Positions 58,386 through 64,000 of a stretch of 64,000 bases of DNA are shown piece by piece; position 1 is the first letter of the stretch, and each line of letters starts with the position of its first letter. The notes below the pieces were generated by a model, which saw only the letters and a list, made by a program, of their open reading frames with translations, was not told the DNA's origin and searched no databases. Source of the stretch: Actinoplanes sp. N902-109 (GTDB lineage Bacteria > Actinomycetota > Actinomycetes > Mycobacteriales > Micromonosporaceae); assembly GCF_000389965.1 (NCBI RefSeq), contig NC_021191.1:5519501-5583500 (forward strand), read 5' to 3'. A program made the translations under genes and the position numbers.

Positions 58386-59059
58386 GCCCGGCGCGCGACG
58401 CACTCAACCCGCGGCCGGCCTCCAGCCACTGCGTGTAGCCATAGATGAACGCGCGTACGAGACCGTGAAAGCCAATAGATTCCGTCCGTACGTCGTGAGC
58501 AGCGGCGCATTGCCGCCGAGCACCCTCAGATCCAGGAACGGTTCTTCGGTACGGAGTTCGCGCACGCAGAACGCAACGCCACCGGCGACGGCAAGCCCGA
58601 GCAGCCACAACGTCGCCAGGTGCGGGCGCATGAGAAAGAACAGCAACGCAGCCAGCGAACCGGCGAACAGCCCGATGCCGGGCAGGTCGAAGCGCACCCG
58701 GGTGACGGGCGCCGGCGCGCGAGGCAACCGCCGGGCGCCGAGGATGAGCCCAACTATCCCCAGCGGGACGTTGACCGCAAAGATCGTCCGCCAGCCGCCG
58801 AGCCCGATGAACAGGCCACCCGCGGTCGGGCCGGCCACCGCCACGGTCTGCGCGGACACCGCCAGGGCGGTCAGCACCGCGGCGGGACTGTCCATGCCGG
58901 TGCGCTGCGACTCGGTGCGGATCAGGTACATGGCGGCGGGATAGCCGGCGCACCCAGCGCGACCGCGATCATCGACGAGTTGACCGGGTTGAGCACGGCA
59001 CCGAGGATCATCGGCGCGATCAGCCGCCGGTCGAAACCGGTCGCCGGCGCGGCGGTCAC
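58386..59059 (-). pseudogene. DHA2-type MFS transporter remnant with internal deletion
   Basis: Starts at GTG 59059, overlapping the MarR stop, and reads FDRRLIAPMILGAVLNPVNS up to MIAVALGAP. It then jumps, out of frame, to AGYPAAMYLIRTESQRTG, so helices 2-4 were deleted near 58945. It continues AVLTALAVSAQTVAVAGPTA and GWRTIFAVNVPLGIVGLILG up to LLTTYGRNLLAFTVSY, where another shift is needed to reach IYGYTQWLEAGRGLSASRAG. The rest of the transporter is lost at the isochorismatase junction. It was once an exporter controlled by the adjacent MarR gene. Confidence 0.8.
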
Positions 59060-59487
59060 TGCTCGCCCAGCCGCTCCAGCAGGGCCATCGCCGCGATGAT
59101 CGTCTGCCGTTCGGCTTCCGTGCAGCGCTCGTCCAGCGCCCGGGCCAGCCACTCCTGACGCGCCTGCCGGCTGCCGTCGATCAGCTCATGGCCAGGTGCG
59201 GTCAGGTCGATCAGCTGCCGGCGGCCGTCCCGCGGATCCGGGCGGCGCTCGATCAACTGCCGCTCCTCCAGTACGGCGAGGGTCGCCGCGATCGACTGCG
59301 GGCGTACGTGCTCAGCAGCGGCGAGGTCGCTGGCCGAGGCCGGGCCCTCCTTGCTCAACCGGCTGAGCACCGAGGTCTGCGACGGCGTCAGGTCACCGAT
59401 GTCGGCGACGTCCCGCAGCCGCCGGCGCAACCGGCCGACCACCACCCGCACGTCGCGGGCGGCCTGGGCCGCAGAGGAAGAGGTCAT
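59056..59487 (-). CDS. MarR-family transcriptional regulator
   Basis: 143 residues. Winged helix: LTPSQTSVLSRLSKEGPASA, SDLAAAEHVRPQSIAATLAV (recognition helix), LEERQLIERRPDPRDGRRQL (wing), with flanking dimerisation helices. Its stop overlaps the start of the MFS remnant, the classic arrangement of a repressor with its exporter, but the exporter is now broken. The divergent gap to the MerR gene holds a 32-bp inverted repeat that probably is its operator. The gene itself is intact, so it may persist through another target or be in early decay. Confidence 0.88.
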   Translation of the reverse strand: MTSSSAAQAARDVRVVVGRLRRRLRDVADIGDLTPSQTSVLSRLSKEGPASASDLAAAEHVRPQSIAATLAVLEERQLIERRPDPRDGRRQLIDLTAPGHELIDGSRQARQEWLARALDERCTEAERQTIIAAMALLERLGEQ

Positions 59488-59503
59488 GAGCCGACCGTAA
59501 AAC

Positions 59504-59535
59504 CTTCAGGTAAAACTGTCCAGTCTTACCTGAAG
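59504..59535. promoter_or_regulatory. Inverted repeat next to the MarR gene
   Basis: CTTCAGGTAA (59504-59513) and its exact complement (59526-59535) flank 12 nt containing ACTG-TC-CAGT. It lies 17 bp upstream of the MarR start and probably overlaps its promoter. Confidence 0.68.
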
Positions 59536-59547
59536 ACCTCCCGGATG

Positions 59548-59574
59548 ACACTGTCACGGTGACAGTGTTAGGAT
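59548..59574 (+). promoter_or_regulatory. Perfect palindrome and -10 element before the MerR gene
   Basis: ACACTGTCAC and its exact complement surround one G (59548-59568), followed at once by TAGGAT (59569-59574), a good -10 box. The dyad thus occupies the -35/-10 spacer, where MerR proteins bind. The GTG at 59582 lies at leaderless distance. Confidence 0.72.
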
Positions 59575-59581
59575 CGCTGGT

Positions 59582-60223
59582 GTGTGGACGATGGACGAGC
59601 TTGTGGATCGGGTACGCCAGGCGCTGGCGGCCGAGTACCCCGGTGCGCCCAACGGCCGGGTCCGCGACGTGCCGGACCGGCGCGCCATCCGGTGGTATGC
59701 GACGACCGGCCTGGTCGACCGCCCGCTCGGCATGCAGGGGCGCAACGCCGTCTACGGGCCCCGCCACCTGCTGCAGCTCGTCGCCGTCAAGCGTCGTCAG
59801 GCGCAGGGCCACTCGCTGGCTGCGATCCAGGCCGAGCTGACCGGCGCCTCCGATGCCGAGCTGGCCGCCGTGGCACGGGTGCCCGACTCGCTGCTGACCG
59901 GGGCGCCGGTCGAGCTGGATCCCGGGACAGCCCGGCCGCGATTCTGGGCCGACGCCCCCGCTCCCGCGCCCGCCGCGTCTCCCCCCGACGCCCCGCCGGC
60001 AGCCGCCGAGGTGGGCGGCATCGCGCTCGGGGGTGGGGTTTACCTGGTGCTGCCGGTTCGTCCGGTCACCGTCGATTTCGTCGAACTGGGCGTCGCGGCG
60101 CGACCGCTGGTGCGGTTCCTGTCCGAGCACGGCCTGCTGCATGCCCACGGCTCCCCCGCCACCGACCGGGCGCACGAGCACGACCACGACCTGCTGACCA
60201 ATGATGATCGGAGCGCGTCATGA
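59582..60223 (+). CDS. MerR-family transcriptional regulator
   Basis: 213 residues. The winged helix contains RVRDVPDRRAIRWYATTGLV, then DRPLGMQGRNAVYGPRHLLQ and LVAVKRRQAQGHSLAAIQAE, the MerR hallmark. A Pro/Ala-rich linker (about 118-140) leads to a C-terminal domain (GVYLVLPVRPVTVDFVELGV), and the end is His-rich (THEHDHD-like: DRAHEHDHDL), which may bind metal. It starts at GTG 59582 (leaderless) or ATG 59591. Its end overlaps the start of the VIT/vWA gene by four bases (ATGA), so regulator and target are coupled. It probably activates its own operon from the palindrome upstream. Confidence 0.87.
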   Translation: MWTMDELVDRVRQALAAEYPGAPNGRVRDVPDRRAIRWYATTGLVDRPLGMQGRNAVYGPRHLLQLVAVKRRQAQGHSLAAIQAELTGASDAELAAVARVPDSLLTGAPVELDPGTARPRFWADAPAPAPAASPPDAPPAAAEVGGIALGGGVYLVLPVRPVTVDFVELGVAARPLVRFLSEHGLLHAHGSPATDRAHEHDHDLLTNDDRSAS

Positions 60224-62601
60224 CCTTGTCCGTCACGCCGATGGAGCCGGCGGAGCTCGGCCGCATCCGGATCCTGCCCGACGCCGGCCTGGGCGCGTTG
60301 CGCACCGAGCGCGGCAACCTGCCGCTGGACCGGCTCGACGTACAGGCGCGGATCAGCGGCCTCGTCGCGCGCACGACCGTCACGACCGAGTTCGTCAACG
60401 CCTTCGACACCACCCTCGAGGCGACGTACATCTTCCCGCTGCCCGACCGCGCGGCCGTGACCGGCATGACCATGACCGCCGACGATCGCACCGTCACAGC
60501 GGAGCTCCAGGAGCGCGGCGCCGCCCGCGAGACCTACGACCGGGCCATTCAGGCCGGTCAGCGCGCCTCCATCGCCGAGGAGGAACGCCCTGACGTGTTC
60601 TCCATGCGGGTCGGCAACATCCTGCCCGGCGAGCGGGTCACCGTGCAGCTGTCCCTGGTGGGGCCGCTGCCCTGGGAGGACGACGCGGCGACCTTCCGCT
60701 TCCCGCTGGTCGTCGCGCCGCGCTACGTCCCGGGCACGCCGCTGCCCGGCGAACCGGTCGGCGCCGGCCAGCTGCCCGACACCGACGCCGTGCCGGACGC
60801 CTCACGCATCAGTCCCCCGGTGCTGCTGCCCGGCTTTCCCAACCCGCTGCGGCTGAGCGTCGGCGTCGACATCGACACCGCCGGGCTGCCGCTGGGCGAG
60901 ATCCGCTCCAGTCTGCACACCGTCACCACGTCCGGCAGCCGGGTGGAGATCGACCCCGGCGAGCGCGCCGACCGCGACTTCGTCCTGCGTCTGCCGTACG
61001 GCGGGAACGGCTCGGGCGCCGTGTTCGTCCCGGACAGCACCGGCAGCGATGGCACCTTCCAGCTCGTTGTCCTGCCCCCGGCCGAGCCGGCGGCCCCCGC
61101 CCGGCCCAAGGATGTCGTCCTGCTGCTCGACCGCTCCGGCAGCATGGGCGGCTGGAAGATGGTCGCCGCCCGCCGCGCCGCCGCCCGCGTCGTGGACACC
61201 CTCACCACCGGCGACCGGTTCGCGGTGCTCACCTTCGACCACCAGGTCAGCCGCCCTGATGACCTGGGCAGCGGGCTGTCCGACGCCACCGACCGGCACC
61301 GTTTCCGCGCCGTGGAACACCTCGCCCGCGCCGACGCACGCGGCGGCACCGAGCTGCTCAGCCCGCTGCGCGAGGGGCTGGCCCTGCTGTCCGACGTCGA
61401 GGCCCGCGACCGGGTGCTGGTGCTCGTCACCGACGGCCAGGTCGGCAACGAGGACCAGATCCTCGCCGAGGTCACCAGCACGGTGGGCAGCACCCGCATC
61501 CACACCGTCGGCATCGACCGCGCGGTCAACGCCGGTTTCCTGGGCCGGCTCGCCGCCATCGGCGCCGGCCGCTGCGAACTGGTGGAGAGCGAGGACCGGC
61601 TCGACGAGGCGATGGAGCAGATCCACCGCCGCATCGGCGCACCCCTGGTCACCGACCTGACGGCCAGCGGCCTCGACACCGGCCGGGCACAGTCGATCTT
61701 CCCCGGCGTCCCGCTGGTGCTGTTCGGCCGTCACCACGGCGAGCCCCCGGCAACAGTCACCGTCCGCGGCCGCACCCGCGACGACAACGACTTCACCGTC
61801 GACATCCCGGTCGAGCAGCGCGACGAGCCCGCGATCACCGCCCAGTGGGCTCGCGCCCGCCTGCGCGAACTCGAAGACCGTTACGCCGCCGGTGACCACA
61901 GCCTCGACCAGGAGATCGTGGCGACGTCCCTGCGCTACGGCGTGCTGTGCCGCTTCACCGCATACGTCGCGGTGGACAGCCGGGTGGTAGCGGAGGGCGG
62001 CGAGCACAAGGAGGTGACCCAGCCGGTGGAATCCCCCTCGGGCTGGAAACACTACGAACCGGCGGAGACCTCGTTCCTGGTGGCCGGCGGTCCCTCACCC
62101 ATGGCCGCACCAGGAGTCTCCGGAGCACCCCTCGGCGCGCCCAGCCCGCTCACCCCCAGCGACCCGACCGGTCCGGCTCCCCGCTTTGCCCCGGTCCGCG
62201 CCCGCACCGGTCCGCAACCCTTCGCCGCCATGCCGGCCTCTATCGCGTCAGCGGGCCGTGCCCAGGCATCGGGCCGCCGCGCCAAGATGCCGACGATGGG
62301 CAGCACTCCGCTGTCCATCAAGGACCTGTCCGAGCTCATCGCCGTCGAAGCGGGCCGTTTGCGCGAAACCGCCTCCGCCTCGGCCCTCGATCGCCGCAGC
62401 TTCCTCGAAGACCTGGCCACCCGGCTGGCCGCCCTCCTCGCCGGCCGCGACGAACCCGACCTCGAACCCCTTCGCAAGCTCGTCCAACGCCTCACCGGTT
62501 CGGACGACCTCGCCACCAAGTGGAGCTACGCCGAGGAAGTCCTCACCACCTTCCACCCCGGCGCGAGGGACGCCACCCGCAAGCCCTTCTGGAAACGCTG
62601 A
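60220..62601 (+). CDS. VIT and von Willebrand factor A domain protein
   Basis: 793 residues. N-terminal VIT domain (about 25-150): VQARISGLVARTTVTTEFVN, ATYIFPLPDRAAVTGMTM, ERPDVFSMRVGNILPGERVT. The vWA domain (about 300-470) has a full MIDAS: DVVLLLDRSGSMGGWKMVAA, then GGTEL and VLVLVTDGQVGNEDQI. A Pro/Ala-rich, disordered segment (about 625-690) precedes a helical C-terminus. No signal peptide is seen, so it is cytosolic, unlike the animal inter-alpha-trypsin inhibitors. Bacterial VIT-vWA proteins are poorly understood; the MIDAS implies metal-dependent protein binding. Expression is tied to the coupled MerR regulator. Confidence 0.9.
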   Translation: MTLSVTPMEPAELGRIRILPDAGLGALRTERGNLPLDRLDVQARISGLVARTTVTTEFVNAFDTTLEATYIFPLPDRAAVTGMTMTADDRTVTAELQERGAARETYDRAIQAGQRASIAEEERPDVFSMRVGNILPGERVTVQLSLVGPLPWEDDAATFRFPLVVAPRYVPGTPLPGEPVGAGQLPDTDAVPDASRISPPVLLPGFPNPLRLSVGVDIDTAGLPLGEIRSSLHTVTTSGSRVEIDPGERADRDFVLRLPYGGNGSGAVFVPDSTGSDGTFQLVVLPPAEPAAPARPKDVVLLLDRSGSMGGWKMVAARRAAARVVDTLTTGDRFAVLTFDHQVSRPDDLGSGLSDATDRHRFRAVEHLARADARGGTELLSPLREGLALLSDVEARDRVLVLVTDGQVGNEDQILAEVTSTVGSTRIHTVGIDRAVNAGFLGRLAAIGAGRCELVESEDRLDEAMEQIHRRIGAPLVTDLTASGLDTGRAQSIFPGVPLVLFGRHHGEPPATVTVRGRTRDDNDFTVDIPVEQRDEPAITAQWARARLRELEDRYAAGDHSLDQEIVATSLRYGVLCRFTAYVAVDSRVVAEGGEHKEVTQPVESPSGWKHYEPAETSFLVAGGPSPMAAPGVSGAPLGAPSPLTPSDPTGPAPRFAPVRARTGPQPFAAMPASIASAGRAQASGRRAKMPTMGSTPLSIKDLSELIAVEAGRLRETASASALDRRSFLEDLATRLAALLAGRDEPDLEPLRKLVQRLTGSDDLATKWSYAEEVLTTFHPGARDATRKPFWKR

Positions 62602-63019
62602 CAATCGCCGCGCGTCCTCGGCTGACGCTGCCACCGCGCCCGGCCTTCCGCGGTCCCACACCATTCGGACAGGCGATGCGGTGTGAGCAGAGCGGGCAAG
62701 AACAGCGGACTGCCGGGGCGCGCGAGAGCAGCCGGGCATGCGCGAGCAGGCACGGGCGAAGGACCGTGCCACCAGAGACGCTCGACTCAGCTCGGCACGG
62801 CACGGGCTGCGAGCGGTTCGGCCCGAGGCGTGGCTTGATTCAGCTGGCGTGGGCAGACTCGGGCGCGGGGAAGATCGGGATGGCGGCTTCGATGCGCCGG
62901 GCGGCAAGCATGGCGTGGCTGGAGGCGGGCCGGGGCGGCGGGTGATCGCTTTCCCGGCAAGTGTCGGTAATTGACGGGACCTGGTCGACGGGGTTGGCGC
63001 GCCGTCGTCAGGATGGGAT
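62602..63019. other. Intergenic stretch, no gene recognised
   Basis: Open frames exist on both strands, but none has a family match, a ribosome binding site or a sensible composition. No strong hairpin or repeat was found. Confidence 0.55.
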
Positions 63020-63925
63020 GTGCTTGAACGGCGAGGTGCGGGGTCATCGGCGCGGGTTGCGGCGGTGACCGGGACGTCGGGGCGGGTGGGCTCGGCGATC
63101 GCGGCGGCTCTTGCGGCTGAGGGCTGGGTGGTTCGCGGAATTGATCGGGCGACCGGCGAACGGACCGGTGTTGTTGGTGACCTTCGGGATGCGACGGTGC
63201 GCCGGGCAGCGCTGCGTGGGGCAGACCTCGTGGTTCACGCCGCCGCGTTGCATGCGCCGCACGTGGGCCGGGTTGAGGACAGAGCGTTCTGGGCCGTGAA
63301 CGTCGACGCTACCGACGCGCTGCTCGAGGAGGCCGAACGGGCGGGAGTGCGGCGTGTCGTCTACATCAGCAGCACCAGTGTGTACGGCCATGCGCTCGTG
63401 CCCACCGACCGGGCCGTATGGGTCGACGAGAGCTTGGAGCCACGTCCGCGGGACATCTACGACGAGACGAAACTGGCTGCGGAGCGACTCGTCGGAACAG
63501 GGTCCATCCCGGCGGTCACGCTACGGATCGCCCGGTGCTTTCCGGAGCCGCTGCCCGTGCTGGCCACCCACTTGCTGTATCGGGCGGTCGGATTGGACGA
63601 CGTCGCTTCGGCCGCCGTGCGTGCCGCGGAGCAACACACCGTGACCGGCACCTTCACCATCGCCGGCCCGTACTCGTTCACCCGCGCGGACTGCCCACTC
63701 CTGCATAGCGACGCAGCCGGCGTCATTGCGGCGCGGCTGCCCGATGTCGCTGCGGCCTTCCGTGCACAAGGCTGGCCGCTGCCGCATGCGATCGACCGGG
63801 TCTACGACTCCAGCGCCGCCATGACGGCTCTCGGATATCGCCCGGTTCACGGCATCCGCCACGTCCTGCGTTCGCTCGAAAAAGACGTCCCGCGCCAGCA
63901 GGAAGAAGGCACCCCGTCCACATAG
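63020..63925 (+). CDS. NAD-dependent epimerase/dehydratase (extended SDR)
   Basis: 301 residues. The nucleotide-binding motif is VAAVTGTSGRVGSAIAAALA (TGxxGxxG), Asp in VVGDLRDATV contacts adenine, and the strand DLVVHAAALH follows. The catalytic set is Ser/Thr in YISSTSVYG, Tyr147 and Lys151 in IYDETKLAAERLVG. It would oxidise or epimerise a nucleotide-sugar or similar substrate; which one is not predictable. GTG 63020 was chosen; a start nearer Val13 also keeps the domain. The last codons (RQQEEGTPST) lie at the edge of a tandem-repeat tract that contains the stop codon. Confidence 0.88.
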   Translation: MLERRGAGSSARVAAVTGTSGRVGSAIAAALAAEGWVVRGIDRATGERTGVVGDLRDATVRRAALRGADLVVHAAALHAPHVGRVEDRAFWAVNVDATDALLEEAERAGVRRVVYISSTSVYGHALVPTDRAVWVDESLEPRPRDIYDETKLAAERLVGTGSIPAVTLRIARCFPEPLPVLATHLLYRAVGLDDVASAAVRAAEQHTVTGTFTIAGPYSFTRADCPLLHSDAAGVIAARLPDVAAAFRAQGWPLPHAIDRVYDSSAAMTALGYRPVHGIRHVLRSLEKDVPRQQEEGTPST

Positions 63926-64000
63926 GGAGAAGGAGCCGCGCCCGCACAGGCAGAAGAAGCCGCGCGCATAGGGAGAAGAAGCCGCGCATAGGGAGCAGAG
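63921..64000. repeat. 20-24 bp tandem repeats at the epimerase gene end
   Basis: Units start at 63921, 63945, 63967 and 63987 with the core cayaggSagaagaagccgcgc; the fourth is cut by the window edge. The first unit contains the epimerase stop codon (TAG). Confidence 0.85.

Noticed and set aside
1..64000. tRNA, rRNA, riboswitches and phage attachment sites
   Set aside because: Scanning by eye for T-loop sequences, rRNA cores and flanking direct repeats gave no convincing case; a covariance-model search would be decisive.

Overview
The window is very GC-rich and strongly codon-biased, with many GTG starts, stop/start overlaps and genes on both strands. The gene content fits an actinomycete of the Micromonosporaceae (Actinoplanes-like): secreted chitinases, SCO2521-2525-type families, LLM/FMN oxidoreductase pairs, a ROK regulator and DesK-type two-component systems. 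No rRNA, tRNA or CRISPR array was recognised.

Left part (1-17.7 kb). A leftward operon carries a MacA/HlyD-type adaptor, an OmpR-family regulator, its histidine kinase and the start of a second adaptor that runs off the window. A Cys-containing lipoprotein is divergent from it. Then follow a methyltransferase, a carboxylate-amine ligase, an LctP-type permease, a secreted GH18 chitinase, a GNAT acetyltransferase, decayed IS21 and IS5 remnants, a divergent MFS/ROK pair, a histidine phosphatase, and a coupled FMN reductase/LLM monooxygenase pair.

Core (18-31.8 kb). This is the most unusual part. A complete SCO2521-SCO2525-type neighbourhood (methyltransferase, 600-aa protein, variant P-loop ATPase, SCO2522, SCO2521) is accompanied by a two-TM membrane protein and a D-amino-acid-oxidase-like flavoprotein. 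A second, incomplete copy lies beside it with its 2523/2524 genes on the opposite strand (membrane protein, oxidase-like, P-loop, 600-aa protein). A frameshifted GH18 chitinase sits between the two sets. Gene order, translational coupling and start-region sequence show co-duplication. The biochemical role is unknown.

Middle (31.7-47.9 kb). An AlkZ-like glycosylase, glucose-6-phosphate isomerase, a DoxX/MarR divergent pair, a zinc alcohol dehydrogenase, and a small island that looks less GC-rich (58-aa hydrophobic protein, frame-broken sigma factor, HTH protein). These are followed by an AlkA-like glycosylase, an FAD dehydrogenase, a GGDEF/EAL membrane protein, a secreted GH26-like glycosidase, a membrane-dipeptidase-type enzyme and an orphan dehydrogenase E1 alpha.

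Right part (48-64 kb). Low-complexity DNA, then an O-methyltransferase, a DesK/NarL-type two-component system divergent from an ABC exporter, a broken MFS gene with a 9-bp minisatellite, a DUF6343-like membrane protein, a 30-bp minisatellite, a secreted M6-like metalloprotease, a cyclase/dienelactone-hydrolase pair, a composite MFS/isochorismatase pseudogene behind a MarR gene, a MerR gene coupled to a VIT/vWA protein, and an NAD-dependent epimerase whose end runs into tandem repeats.
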